A stretch of DNA of 64,000 nucleotides from Caldilineaceae bacterium. GTDB lineage: Bacteria; Chloroflexota; Anaerolineae; Caldilineales; Caldilineaceae. The stretch is from NCBI GenBank assembly GCA_022842065.1, contig JALHQH010000017.1:22172-86171 (forward strand). The letters run 5' to 3'. Of this stretch, positions 8,943 to 19,800 are shown in pieces. Made by a program: the position numbers and the translations under genes. The notes beneath the pieces were generated by a model. It had not been told where the DNA came from. It saw only the letters and a program-made list of their open reading frames with translations, and did no database searches. How positions within the stretch are numbered: position 1 is the stretch's first letter; every line of letters begins with the position of its first letter.

Positions 8943-11900
8943 CTATCGTCCGACTAACGGTAAGTAAACCTTTTTGCGGTCCACACCAGTGGGACCAGAG
9001 ACGATGACAATGGCACTGTCGCTGACAGTCGCCTTGAAGTTTAACAATCCCATGGCTTCCACCGTTACCACATATGCTACGGCATCGTTATCCGCTTTTG
9101 TCGCGGTCCACAGCAAGATACAACGATGTTCTTGCCCTGCGGCAATCGTAAGTGGTGCCGCACAGGTTGTCTGTACTTGTGCGCTAATGGCATTTGCTAG
9201 CTGTGCCGCCCCTTGCAGGTTGAGAATTTGGGCCGCAATATGGCCGACATTGGTGATGGTGATCTGATAGGTGACTACTGTCCCTGGGATCACATGGGGC
9301 GGCCCCAAACGGAGGACATCGACTTCCAGTTGTGGTAAGGCCGAAAGCGCGACCGTTAGTGCTTGTGTCTCGGTGACGACGGCACCCATTGGTGATTGGG
9401 CCGTCACCGTTGCGCTGTGCTGTAGCGGGCCAGGCAGATCGACCTCGTTTACAATGTATTGGGTAACTTGCGTGACGACCGCACCCGGTGCCAATGGTGT
9501 TGGCTGCGCCAGTAAGGCCCCAAGGCGACTATCCGCCAGTTGGGTGGTCAGCGTGACATCACCTGTATTCATAATCCGATAGGTATAGGTGATCATTTCC
9601 CCCACCTCTACCTTTGCGCGATCCGCCCAGGCCGCAAAGACCAAGGCCGGGATATCATTGTCGGCCACCGTTACCGTCACTGGCTGCATCGGGATGTTAT
9701 CGTAATCACGATCGGTGCTCGTCGTTTGGGCTGTTAGCTGACAGCTTTGTGGGCCATCATCGATCTGATCATCGACCGCTTTCAGTGTGGCCGTGATCCC
9801 CGCCCGCCAATTGTTACCGTCCAGCACCACAGTAGCCGGGACCAGGCATTCGGACGTATCATTGACACTAAAGCTGACTAAAACCGGTGCCACCGGCTCG
9901 CTGCCCAGGCGGATGGTCAGAGGGAGTTCTGCTGCCGGCTCCTGGATTACCGATGTGGTGGAGCTGATGAACACGGCAATGCGGTCATCGTCGCGTACCG
10001 TTGCGGTGATGTCGGCAACTGGGAAATCAGCATAGACCGAATCGGTGCTAGTCGCTCTGGTTTCTACCTGGCAGGGTTGATCGCCGTCTGCTTGGTAGTC
10101 ATCCACCGCGGTAACCGTCGTTGGCACCCCTTGTCGCCAATTTTGGGCCGTTAAGGTCACCGTCGGCACCACCGCACACTCGCCGGCATCACTGCTGGAG
10201 AGGTTGATGGTCACATCGGCAATCGGCTCACTCGTCAGCGCCACCGTAAAGCTTGCTGTCCCTGCCAGCTCATCCACTGTAAGAGTGGTTGTGCTGAGGG
10301 TGATCCCAGCCACATCGTCATCCAACACGGTCGCCGTGACATCCGCAAGCCCCTGGTTGTGATAGTTGAGATCAGCGCTATTGACCGTCGTCTGGACGGT
10401 GCAGGCCTGGCTGCCATCCATGACATCGTCGTTGACCACAGTGAGGGCAACCGCAACCCCCGCGCGCCAGGTCAACTTATCTAATGTCACTGCGGCTGGC
10501 AGCGTACATTCACTGGCATCGCTGCTGACCAGATCAACAATCACAGGCGCAGTCGGCTCACTGTTGAGGGTAATCGTGAAGAAGGCGACCCCACTTGGTT
10601 CGGTAAGGGTGAGTGCCGTACGGTCAAGCGCGATCCCGGCCAGATCTTCATCGCGTACGGCCACCTCCACATCGGCAAGAGCCATGCCGTTATAGCCGGA
10701 ATCGCTGCTAGTCGCGCTGGTCTGTAGCGTACAGGGCAAGGTGCCGTCAGCGACATCATCGTTGACCGCGCTGACCAACACAGCGATGCCGTTGGCCCAG
10801 TTGGTGGCGTTGAGCACAACCGCAGTGGGCGCGCTGCATTCACTGCTGTCGCTGCTCGTTAGATTGATCGTCACTGGCGCGATCGGTTCGCTGGTTAGGG
10901 TGACCGTAAAGGTGGCGCTTTCACTCGGCTCGCTAACGGTTAGGTCCGTTGACGAGACAATGATGCCGGCGGTGTCACTGTCATCTTCGACGGTGACCGC
11001 TACATCGGCGGCGGCAATGCCGGCATAGTTTTTGTCAACACTGCTGACGATCGTCTGCACGCCACAGGCCTGCGCGTCGTCGTCGATGGCATCATTCAGC
11101 GCGGCGACGGCAACGGCCACCCCCCGCGCCCAATTGTTCGCATCAAGGGCAACACTATTTGGTGCGCTACACTCAGTAAAGTCGGTGCTAACTAAGTTTA
11201 CCGTCACGGTTGCGGTTGGTTCACTGGTCAGCGTGATCGTAAAGAATGTAATGCCATCCGGCTCATGCGTGGTCAGGTTCGTTGGTGCGACGCGCACACC
11301 GGCCTGATCATCGTCGTCTACGGTCACCGCCACATCGCCAATGGCCACGGCCGCATATTTGGCATCAGTGCTGCTGGTGGTCGCCTGTAAGAGACATGGA
11401 CGCGTATTATCTTTGATGGCATCATCGACTGCCGTCACGGGGATGCCGACGCCGGTGCGCCACTGGGCCGGTGCAATGGTAACACTGGCCGGTGCGGTGC
11501 ATTCACTCAGATCATTACTAAAGAGATTAACCGTGACTGTGGCCGTCGGTTCGCTGGTCAGGGCGACGGTAAAGATGGCGCTATGATTAGGTTCGCTAAC
11601 GCGCAACACCCGGGGGCTAACCAGGGTCCCGGCGCTGTCATTGTCGCGGACCGTAATGGCAAATGGGTTGACCACAAGCGCCTGATAATTACTGTCGCTG
11701 CTGGAGACTGTCGATTCGATCGGGCAGGTGCGGTCGTCATCATCAATATCGTCATCCACGGCGGCGATGGTGGCCCCAACGCCGCTTTTCCAATTATTGG
11801 CGTTAAGGACAACTTGTGCCAATGTACTGCACTCATCGGGCGCGGCACTTTGCAATGTTACTGTCACCGGGGCGGTGGGTCGGCTGCTGAGTTTGAGCAC

Positions 11901-14900
11901 CATCACGGTGCTGCTATTGGGTTCCGTCACGACCGGATTCGTGGCACTGACCAGCACAGCCGCATAGTCATCATCCTCTACGGTTACCAGGGGGTCGGCA
12001 ATGGCAATGGCGTTGTAGTTGGCGTCGCTGCTTGTCGCGCTGGTCGTAATGGCACAACTTTGCGCCCCATCGATAAAGTCGTCATTGACGCCGGTAACGG
12101 TCACGCGTATGCCCTGCTGCCAGTTGGTTGCATTGAGCACAACGCTGGTGGGGACCGTACACTCGCCACTATCCGCGCTGGCCAGGCTAATGGTCACGGG
12201 GAAGAGCGGTTGACTGTCTAAGGTAACCGTAAAGCTGGCGGTAGTGTTGGGCTCGCGCACGGTAAGCACACTTGGCGTAACCTTGACCCCAGCCTGATCG
12301 CTGTCATCCTGCACCGTGACTGCCACATCGGCGGCGGCAATTTCATTATACTTGGCGTCGCTGCTGGTGACCGCAGTCTGTACCAGACAAAGTTGATTGC
12401 CATCATCAATGCGATCATCAAGCGCGGTCACCAGCACCGAGACCAGAACATTCCAGTTACTCTCGTCCAGCACAATGCTAGGCGGGACGGTACATTCACT
12501 GCTGTCACTAACGGTAAAGGCCACGGTCACTGGTGCAGTCGGCTCACTGTCTAGTGAAATGCCAAAGGTTTTTGTCCCATTCGGCTCAGCCGTCGTCAGG
12601 CTGGTTGGGCTGACCGCGACACCGGCCGTATCATCATCCTGTACGGTAACATCCAGATTGCTCATGGCGCGGCCATTGTAGTTGGGATCGCTACTCTGCA
12701 CCTGGGTCTGAATCAGGCAGGGTTGATCCTCATCGTCAATCTGGTCATCAATGGCGCTGACCTCGACGCCGATGCCCTCGGCCCAATTGTTCTCGTCTAG
12801 ATTAACCGTGGCCGGCGCACTACATTCGCCTGGATCGCTGCTGGTTAGCAGGACAGTAACGGTGGCCGTTGGTTGGCTCGTGAGGGTGATGGTAAAAGAT
12901 TTGCGCTGGGCCGGCTCGCTGATCGTGAGGGCACCGGGGGTCATCCCAATCCCGGCTACATCATCACTATGAACGGTGACGCTCACCGTGGCTAGCGCAA
13001 TGCCGTCATAAAGTGGATCGGTGCTGGTTGCGGTTAATCCAATCAAGCATGACTGATCGCCATCTACCACAAAGTCATCAATGGCGCGCACGTTGATGCC
13101 AACGCCACGCCAATTGCCGGCGTTAAGTTGGATCGTGGTGGGCAAGCTGCATTCGCTGGTATTACTATTGCTCAGTGTGATATTGACTGGCGCCACTGGC
13201 TGACTCTGCAACGTCAGCGTAAAGGTCGCATTACTACTCGGCTCACTGACTTCAATGGCCGTCGGCGCGACCGCTGCACCGGCCGTGTCATCATCGAGAA
13301 TAGTGGCCGTGGCCGTGCCATTTGCGACCGTCGCATTGATCGCACTCTTAAGCGTCAGTCCAAATGTTTCATCCGTTTCGTCAATAAAGTCGCCGGTGAT
13401 CGGAATGAAGATAGCTGCATCAAGATCCCCTGGATAGATGATTAAACTCGTGTTGCGTGAATTATAATCAGCCGGGCTAAGTGCCGTTCCATTGCTTGTG
13501 GCATAGTCAACGACAATCTGCTTGCGTGTCGCTTTGTTCAGGGTGACGGTAAATCGCGCCCATTGATCCGCTTCGTCAACGTTAACTGCGCTGATGCTTA
13601 CGGTGGGTAGGGCGACAACCTCAAACGCAGCAGATGTTGTATTACTGCTGGTCACATGGCCATATTCTACCGTATTAGTGACCGTCTCCGCAGGACCACC
13701 CGTGTGAGTAACCATAAAACGATAGGTGATGGCTTGACCAGCCGCAACGTCACCGGCCCAGGTGACCTGCGGACTGCTCATTTGCGCGGTCGCACCCGTT
13801 GGTTGTTGGATCCAGTGGGCAAAGCTGACATTGGTGGGCAATGTATTGGTAAGCTGCGCGGCATAGGCAAAGGCATTACCGCTGTTGCTCAGGACAATCG
13901 TGTAGGTCACTGTTTCGCCATACTCAATCTGTGCCGGCGCGGTGGCAATTGTCATGGTCAGTTGCGCCGTGTGGGGTGATTCATGGGCACCCATATCAAT
14001 TGTCGCCCCTTGGCGCCGGCTTGCGCCGCCCAGCGCTTGGGTGGTCGGGTTTTGGGTCAGATCGCCGCCATCCGCGGCCGGCGAAAGCGAGGAAAGGGTA
14101 TAGTCGCCGCCTATGATAGGGGCAGCTGACGCTACGAGGGGGGCCGTAAAGAGCGGATCACTGCTCAGGTTATTGCCGTCATTCTCACCAAATGTGCTGT
14201 TCCAGGTGGTGCCGGTAAAAGCATTTTTGATCAGGCTATGATGGATGCGCAGTTCACTAGAGCTGTTACTCACATCCGTCGATGTGTTGCTCATGTTGTT
14301 CCACACGATCGAATTGCTCATGATCACGTTGGCCAGCGAATTGGCAATGCCGCCACCAGTGAAGACCGCGCGATTGCCGGTGATGGTGACATTGATCAGC
14401 TGCATCGGGTTGGTGACGCGATCGTTGTAGATGGCCCCGCCACGACTGGCACTGTAATTGCCACTAATCAGCGTATTGATAAAGGTTGGGCTACCACCGC
14501 GGGTATAGATGCCGCCGCCGGCAGTTTTGGTGCGATTGGCCTGGATAATGACATTGGTCACGCTGGGGCTGCTGTTAATGGTGGCTAGACCGCCCCCATA
14601 ATTTTCAGAATTATTGCCGAGGATCGAGAGATTGATTAACGTTGGGCTGCTGTTTTCAATAATCAGGCCCCCACCACAGCCAGGACCACAGAGATTGGCG
14701 ATGGTGCCATCCGCTTTGCCGCCCGTGATGACAAACCCATCCAGCACCGCGCTGCTATCCACGGCACCGGCACTGACAACGTGATAAGCGTTCGGGTTAA
14801 TGATGGTGATGGGGTTGGTGATCACACCACTACTGTTTTTGTCTGGATCGTTCTGCGAGAGATCACCACTTAGGATCGCCAGGTTGGCCTGCCAGTTACG

Positions 14901-15362
14901 TTCATCACGCGCCGTTTCTGTACCCGCAAAGCCACCGTAGAGCGCCACTCCTTGTTTGAGCAGAAAGGTCGCGTTGCGGTCGTCGTTGGTCGCGCCAATA
15001 CCATCATCAGGGTAGTAGATGCCATCGGCAACCCAGATTTCGCTGCCACTCGTTGCCGCCGCCAATCCATCTTGCAGCTTGGTAAATGCGGTGCTCCAAC
15101 TGAGCCCATCACGAATGCTCCCACCGGCCGCCTGATCGACGTAAATCACGGTCGTTGTCGTCACCGCCTGGCTAAGGGTTAGCTTGGCAGCGGTTGCCGT
15201 CGTCGCTTCCTGCGCCGGCAACCGTTGGGTTGCGATTGCCGACTGGTGTTCAGCGAACAAAAGGGATAAGGTTAGGAGAATGATAACGATAAGGGCCCAA
15301 CCACTGTGCGTGGCTAGCCGGACGGTAGATGGTAAACGATCTGATAGTTTGTAAAAAGGCAT
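8943..15362 (-). CDS. Giant secreted beta-helix / Calx-beta-like repeat protein
   Basis: A 2139-aa exported protein. A Sec signal peptide or N-terminal anchor lies at residues about 15-45. Residues about 70-460 form a right-handed parallel beta-helix (IYVDQAAGGSIRDGLSWSTA, then many N/G-rich turns such as GGGIANSLANVIMSNSIVW). A DUF11-like domain (about 480-590) and one Calx-beta domain (about 590-690) follow. Then come eleven near-identical repeats of about 98 residues (about 693-1885), each with an xSEPxxxxxFTxTLxSxPxAPV strand pair, a conserved SEC cysteine, a conserved NW and a second cysteine near QxC. Two DUF11-type domains and the tail KKVYLPLVGR end the protein. AGAGGA precedes the ATG. 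The role is probably cell-surface adhesion or a matrix component; this is inference. Confidence 0.85.
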   Translation of the reverse strand: MPFYKLSDRLPSTVRLATHSGWALIVIILLTLSLLFAEHQSAIATQRLPAQEATTATAAKLTLSQAVTTTTVIYVDQAAGGSIRDGLSWSTAFTKLQDGLAAATSGSEIWVADGIYYPDDGIGATNDDRNATFLLKQGVALYGGFAGTETARDERNWQANLAILSGDLSQNDPDKNSSGVITNPITIINPNAYHVVSAGAVDSSAVLDGFVITGGKADGTIANLCGPGCGGGLIIENSSPTLINLSILGNNSENYGGGLATINSSPSVTNVIIQANRTKTAGGGIYTRGGSPTFINTLISGNYSASRGGAIYNDRVTNPMQLINVTITGNRAVFTGGGIANSLANVIMSNSIVWNNMSNTSTDVSNSSSELRIHHSLIKNAFTGTTWNSTFGENDGNNLSSDPLFTAPLVASAAPIIGGDYTLSSLSPAADGGDLTQNPTTQALGGASRRQGATIDMGAHESPHTAQLTMTIATAPAQIEYGETVTYTIVLSNSGNAFAYAAQLTNTLPTNVSFAHWIQQPTGATAQMSSPQVTWAGDVAAGQAITYRFMVTHTGGPAETVTNTVEYGHVTSSNTTSAAFEVVALPTVSISAVNVDEADQWARFTVTLNKATRKQIVVDYATSNGTALSPADYNSRNTSLIIYPGDLDAAIFIPITGDFIDETDETFGLTLKSAINATVANGTATATILDDDTAGAAVAPTAIEVSEPSSNATFTLTLQSQPVAPVNITLSNSNTSECSLPTTIQLNAGNWRGVGINVRAIDDFVVDGDQSCLIGLTATSTDPLYDGIALATVSVTVHSDDVAGIGMTPGALTISEPAQRKSFTITLTSQPTATVTVLLTSSDPGECSAPATVNLDENNWAEGIGVEVSAIDDQIDDEDQPCLIQTQVQSSDPNYNGRAMSNLDVTVQDDDTAGVAVSPTSLTTAEPNGTKTFGISLDSEPTAPVTVAFTVSDSSECTVPPSIVLDESNWNVLVSVLVTALDDRIDDGNQLCLVQTAVTSSDAKYNEIAAADVAVTVQDDSDQAGVKVTPSVLTVREPNTTASFTVTLDSQPLFPVTISLASADSGECTVPTSVVLNATNWQQGIRVTVTGVNDDFIDGAQSCAITTSATSSDANYNAIAIADPLVTVEDDDYAAVLVSATNPVVTEPNSSTVMVLKLSSRPTAPVTVTLQSAAPDECSTLAQVVLNANNWKSGVGATIAAVDDDIDDDDRTCPIESTVSSSDSNYQALVVNPFAITVRDNDSAGTLVSPRVLRVSEPNHSAIFTVALTSEPTATVTVNLFSNDLSECTAPASVTIAPAQWRTGVGIPVTAVDDAIKDNTRPCLLQATTSSTDAKYAAVAIGDVAVTVDDDDQAGVRVAPTNLTTHEPDGITFFTITLTSEPTATVTVNLVSTDFTECSAPNSVALDANNWARGVAVAVAALNDAIDDDAQACGVQTIVSSVDKNYAGIAAADVAVTVEDDSDTAGIIVSSTDLTVSEPSESATFTVTLTSEPIAPVTINLTSSDSSECSAPTAVVLNATNWANGIAVLVSAVNDDVADGTLPCTLQTSATSSDSGYNGMALADVEVAVRDEDLAGIALDRTALTLTEPSGVAFFTITLNSEPTAPVIVDLVSSDASECTLPAAVTLDKLTWRAGVAVALTVVNDDVMDGSQACTVQTTVNSADLNYHNQGLADVTATVLDDDVAGITLSTTTLTVDELAGTASFTVALTSEPIADVTINLSSSDAGECAVVPTVTLTAQNWRQGVPTTVTAVDDYQADGDQPCQVETRATSTDSVYADFPVADITATVRDDDRIAVFISSTTSVIQEPAAELPLTIRLGSEPVAPVLVSFSVNDTSECLVPATVVLDGNNWRAGITATLKAVDDQIDDGPQSCQLTAQTTSTDRDYDNIPMQPVTVTVADNDIPALVFAAWADRAKVEVGEMITYTYRIMNTGDVTLTTQLADSRLGALLAQPTPLAPGAVVTQVTQYIVNEVDLPGPLQHSATVTAQSPMGAVVTETQALTVALSALPQLEVDVLRLGPPHVIPGTVVTYQITITNVGHIAAQILNLQGAAQLANAISAQVQTTCAAPLTIAAGQEHRCILLWTATKADNDAVAYVVTVEAMGLLNFKATVSDSAIVIVSGPTGVDRKKVYLPLVGR

Positions 15363-15668
15363 TGATCCTCTCCCTGGAAAATCTTATACGCTGCGCTGGT
15401 TGAAAATCGGCGTTTCACCGCTAACTTGCGAACCCTGTTTCAAAACAAACGCCATCAGCTGTCCTGACAATTTCAGGCGCAACTTCAGGCGCGACTGAGC
15501 ATTCGTTGCCGATGCTTATAAAGTGATACAAACAGCATAAAATGAGAGGATCTTAAATAACATAACAAATGCCTTACACAAGCCTGTTTTTGCCTATTTT
15601 TAATAAAGATCGGACGAAAGGCAGGAAATGAGGGGAGACAAAATATTCAAACAAATTGTGTCATTTGT

Positions 15669-15718
15669 CATAACAAAAAGCCATCCCGCAAGGTAATGCG
15701 GGATGGCTTTTTGTTATG
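15669..15718. terminator. Bidirectional intrinsic terminator
   Basis: A perfect 22-bp stem (15669-15690 with 15697-15718) with a 6-base loop has an A-tract on the left arm and a T-tract on the right arm, so it can end transcription on either strand. It lies 30 bases downstream of the creatininase-family gene (minus strand) and upstream of the giant gene. It isolates these two same-strand transcripts. The remaining gap, 15363-15668, holds the giant gene's leader with two copies of a TTCAGGCGC-type word and no gene. Confidence 0.88.
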
Positions 15719-15747
15719 TAGATAATTGGTTAGGCTTTACGTGGTCG

Positions 15748-16518
15748 TTAGCTAGTTTGATCAAAGGCGACGAGGAACTCGCTCACGCGTTGGACGACAA
15801 CTTCTAACAGTGCCTTGCCCTCATCAGCGCTGGCTTCCGCTGGATTGTCGGTATAGCCGGTGCTGGCGGCCCAGGCCCCATGGACTTGGACTGTGGCTCC
15901 GGTCAGGTCACCAAAGAGTCCCTTCTTAACCTGTGACTGATCCTGGATCTGCCCCATACCCTCCGGATCAATCAGATCCGGGCGTAGCGCCATCACCATT
16001 GAGGTTTCAAAGCGGCCGGCATGGCCGGGAATGCGGTTACTAGGCATTAGCCCCTGTTCGACCAACGCCGGGCGGGCAATGTCCCAATAGGCCCCGGTGG
16101 CAATCGTCACATCATGACCCAAACGATTGACAAAGTCGAGACCGACGACATTATTGGAATCGGTGTTGCCGCCGTGGCCGTTAAGGACGATCAGTTTACG
16201 AAAGCCGCTAAGTAACAGCCCTTCCAGGATCTCGGTCACCGCAGCCAAATAGGTGGGGCTGCTTAAGGAGAGGACCCCCGCAAAGGGGCGATGGTGATGG
16301 GAATTGCCATAGCAAAGCACCGGTGCCACCACGACTTGTACCTGGCCTGCCGCCCGTTCAGCCGCGCGCTGGGCCACCGTACCACAGAGTAGCGTATCGG
16401 TGATAATGGGGGCATGGGGGCCATGTTGTTCAATCGAAGCCGTTGGTAACACAGCTACGGCGTTGGGGGCCAGGCGGCGGATCTGTTCGCGCGTCATTTC
16501 AGCGAGTAGGACAGTCAT
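15748..16518 (-). CDS. Creatininase family amidohydrolase
   Basis: A 256-aa cytosolic protein of normal family length. Creatininase-family signatures are visible: AVLPTASIEQHGPHAPIITD (metal-binding Glu, His and Asp), GNSHHHRPFAGVLSLSSPTY, the strand-turn LIVLNGHGGNTDSN, and GHAGRFETSMVMAL with the metal-binding Glu. Members hydrolyse cyclic amides (creatinine) or act in peptide-cofactor maturation (MftE). Which reaction applies here cannot be told. AGGAGC lies upstream of the ATG. It stands alone between two giant secreted-protein genes, with its own terminator downstream. Confidence 0.88.
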   Translation of the reverse strand: MTVLLAEMTREQIRRLAPNAVAVLPTASIEQHGPHAPIITDTLLCGTVAQRAAERAAGQVQVVVAPVLCYGNSHHHRPFAGVLSLSSPTYLAAVTEILEGLLLSGFRKLIVLNGHGGNTDSNNVVGLDFVNRLGHDVTIATGAYWDIARPALVEQGLMPSNRIPGHAGRFETSMVMALRPDLIDPEGMGQIQDQSQVKKGLFGDLTGATVQVHGAWAASTGYTDNPAEASADEGKALLEVVVQRVSEFLVAFDQTS

Positions 16519-16710
16519 GGAAAGCTCCTTTTACAGCACGGGAAAATGGAAATGGTGAAATAAACATTTGGGCATCATAGCAGAAAGAGAGATGGTTGCA
16601 AAGTAAAGCAAATGCCTTCCCCTACTGCCCAGCCGTGGTCGCTTCTCGTGCAAAATTAACGGCTGGCTATGGTGACGTTTTGAATGAAAGGTAAAAAATA
16701 AACCGGTAAA

Positions 16711-16775
16711 CAAGCGTAGGCTGCGCCTGCCGAAGCCGAAGCGGGGCCGGCTTCGACAAGCGCAGCCTACGCTTG
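16711..16775. repeat. Palindromic hairpin with GCTTCGACAAGC motif
   Basis: Outer arms CAAGCGTAGGCTGCGC (16711-16726) and its complement (16760-16775) pair perfectly. The inner region GCCGAAGCC / GGCTTCGAC adds further pairs. This is the only strong structure in the 346-base gap 16519-16864 between the creatininase-family start and the stop of the next giant gene, so it may serve as that gene's terminator. It contains the motif GGCTTCGACAAGCGCAGCC shared with hairpins at 6457, 33809 and 54624. Confidence 0.7.
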
Positions 16776-16864
16776 CCGAACTATTTGATTAATCTCCAGC
16801 CAAACGTCACTGCACCCTAGCGTATAACCACGGCCAAAGTGTCGGTGTTGCCGGCGTTTCTGCG

Positions 16865-19800
16865 CTAGCGGAGCACGACCGGTAGGTAAATCCCAAACGA
16901 ATCATTATCGTTAATCGTGGCGCTAACCTGATTGGCCGGCAGATCGGCATTCTGTAACGCGCTGATCACCAGATAGAACTGTTCATTTGGCTCTTGCTGA
17001 TTGTCGTTGATCAAGGTCACCGGCACCGTAACTGACATTGCGCCGGGGGCGATGGTTACAGGCTGATTGACCAGCGCCACATAATCTTCGCCGGCACGTG
17101 CGGTATCATCCAACGTGTTGATCACCATGCTGACGGTACGGCCGCTGGGCGCGCTCAGCTTCAGTACAAAGTTGACGATCCCCGTCGTCTCGTCAACCGT
17201 CACGTTGGTGACACCCAATGTGGGCCGTGCGTCGTTATCGACGATAGTCAGGGTGACCTCCACGCCGGCCGCCAATACCGCGCCTTGGGGACTGCTCAAG
17301 GTGAGGCGCAGGACTTCGTCATCCTCGTTGAGCAGATCATCGGTGATCGGGATCGTAATGGTTGCACTGGTTGCGCCGGCTGGAATAGTGACGACGCCAT
17401 TCACATCGGTAAAACTGCTACTTTGCGCTTTGGCAACCGGCGTTGTACTGTAGTTGACGGTGACCGCGCCGGCCCGATTTGGTTCGTTAAGGCGTACTTC
17501 CACCGTGACATTGCCCGCATTCTCATTCGCGGTGATGTTGGTGGTGGCCACGCTGAGTTGTGGTGCGCGCACACTCACCCCCACACTGCCAACGTTATTG
17601 GTTTGGGTGACATCTTCACGGGCGGAGATCGAGGCGATATTGTTGATCGTCGCGCCGGTGGCCGCAAAGGTCGTGCGCCCGCGTACAGTGATCACGCCGC
17701 CCGCACCGGCGTTGATCGTGGGAAGCCGCCAGATGTAGTTCGCGCCCCCACTCTGCGTCAACGGGAGAGTGCTCTGAATTGTAATTTCACTGAGTAGATC
17801 CAAGGCCAACAGATCGGTGAGCACCACGCGGGTGGCCGGTTGCGGGCCGCTGTTATTAAAGGTGAGCGTATAGGTCACTAAATCGCCGGGCAGCACCGAA
17901 ACGGCCGAGACCTGTTTCGTCAGCGCCAAGTCAGAGATACAATCCCGGTTGTGATAGAGCTGCAGGTGGGCACCACTGCCGCTATTGCCAACCAGCAACA
18001 GATCGAGATCGCGATCGCCATCCACATCATTCCAGGTGGCACTGCCGCCGTAGATCGGGGCAAAAGTGCTCGCCACCGGGGTAAAGCTGTCATTGCCATC
18101 GTTGCGCAACAGTTGGATCGCGGCGGTTACCCCATCCGGCGTGCCCGCAACCAGCAGGTCGAGGTCGCTGTCATTGTCATAATCACCCCAGGCCAAGGCG
18201 GGCCGGCTGAGCGGTGTAAAGCTGCCACTGGTGACATCGGTAAAGCTCCCACCATCGTTGCGGTAGAGGCGGGTCAAGCGGTTGCTGGCATCCGTTCGCC
18301 CCGCGAGCAGCAGGTCGAGATCGCCATCCTGGTCATAATCACCCCAGACCGCAGCACTTTCGTAGACCCCCGGTAGGGCTGCACCCACATTGACAAAGCC
18401 GCCCTGATCGTTGCGAAAGATCTGGGTCAGCGCACTGCTCCCATCAGAGGTGCCGGTCAACAACAGGTCGAGATCGCCATCGCGATCATAATCACCCCAC
18501 ATGGCTGATCCGCGCTGCACATTCGGCAGGTTGGTGGTAACTGCGGTAAAGCTGCCCTGATCATTGCGATAGAGGCGTGTCAGCCCGTTGGTGCCATCGG
18601 TGGTGCCGGTTACGAGCAGATCGAGATCGCCGTCATTATCAACATCGCCCCAGGTCGCGGTGCTATAACCAACGGCGGTCAGCCCCGCATTGTTTTCTGT
18701 AAAGGCCCCATTGCTGTTGTTATAGAGGGTTGCCACCATTGCGCCGGCTCCGACCCCGGTCACGGCCAGATCAAGATCGCCATCTTGGTCATAGTCACCC
18801 CAGGCCAGGTCGCCATGCTGAATTGCCGCCAGCGCCACCCCGCTATCCACAAAGTTGTTGTTGCCAATATTGCGATAAAGTTTGGTATGTGGCGTGGTGC
18901 CGTCCGCGCTGCCGGCCAGGGCCAGATCGAGGTCACCATCTTGGTCATAGTCACCCCAGGCCGCAGCACTATTGAGCAGGGCGGGCAACCCTGGCGCAAG
19001 GCGACCAAAGCCGGCCAGACAGCGTTCGCGGTCAACCCGGCCAGCGGTGAAGTGCCACTGATAGGGGGTTAACGGTGCGCCGGGGAGACTCTGAATCGCC
19101 GCGGTACCAATGACATGAACCTGTTCGCCATGTTGTAACCGTTGGGTTGGGGTAAAGGTGAGGGTGCGTGCCACGCTATGATAGCCAAAGCTGCCGCTGC
19201 GCAGCCCACTCTGCTGACCATAAACCAACAATGTCTGCCCATTGAGGGTGGCCGGGTTAATCTCGGCGTCAAAGGTCGCTTGGATCGGGGCATTGAGCCG
19301 TACCCCGGATTGGGCCGGCGCGGGTACGGTTTGGGTAATATGGTAGCGGCGACCCACGCCCACGGCCGTCGCGTTGTTCGTCAGCGTAATATCGTGGGTT
19401 GCCACAATGCCGGCGCGGTTGGTGATCAGCGCACCGGGGGGGCCATCAAGCAGCGTTGCGGTGATGGTGATCATACCCCCTTGGTTGGCGTTCAGATCGC
19501 TTACCTGCCAGGCCAAATTGGGCGCTTGTCCGCTGGAAGTGACATTGACCCCAGGGCTGGCGCTAATTGCGCCGATTTGCACATTGCCCAGCTCGATGGG
19601 CAGCAGATCCGTGATCGCCACACTGCGGGCCGGCTGTGGCCCCGCATTGGTAAAGCGCAGAGTATAGGTAATCACCTCCCCAGATTCGGCCGCATTTGTC
19701 GAGGCGGATTTTGTCAGCGCCACGTCGGAGATACAGTCCATGTTCCGATAGAGGCGCGTGGTCGCGTTGGTGCCATCATTGCCGCTGACGATCAGGTCAA

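Noticed and set aside
11583..12221. Long open frame (212 codons) on the plus strand inside the giant repeat gene
   Set aside because: It lies antisense to well-defined repeats, has repeat-mirroring sequence and no ribosome site; similar shadows occur all along both giant genes.
16806..16822. GTCACTGCACCCTAG as a further MITE end near the stop of the giant FG-GAP gene
   Set aside because: No matching opposite end was found; similarity of 12-13 bases alone is not enough.
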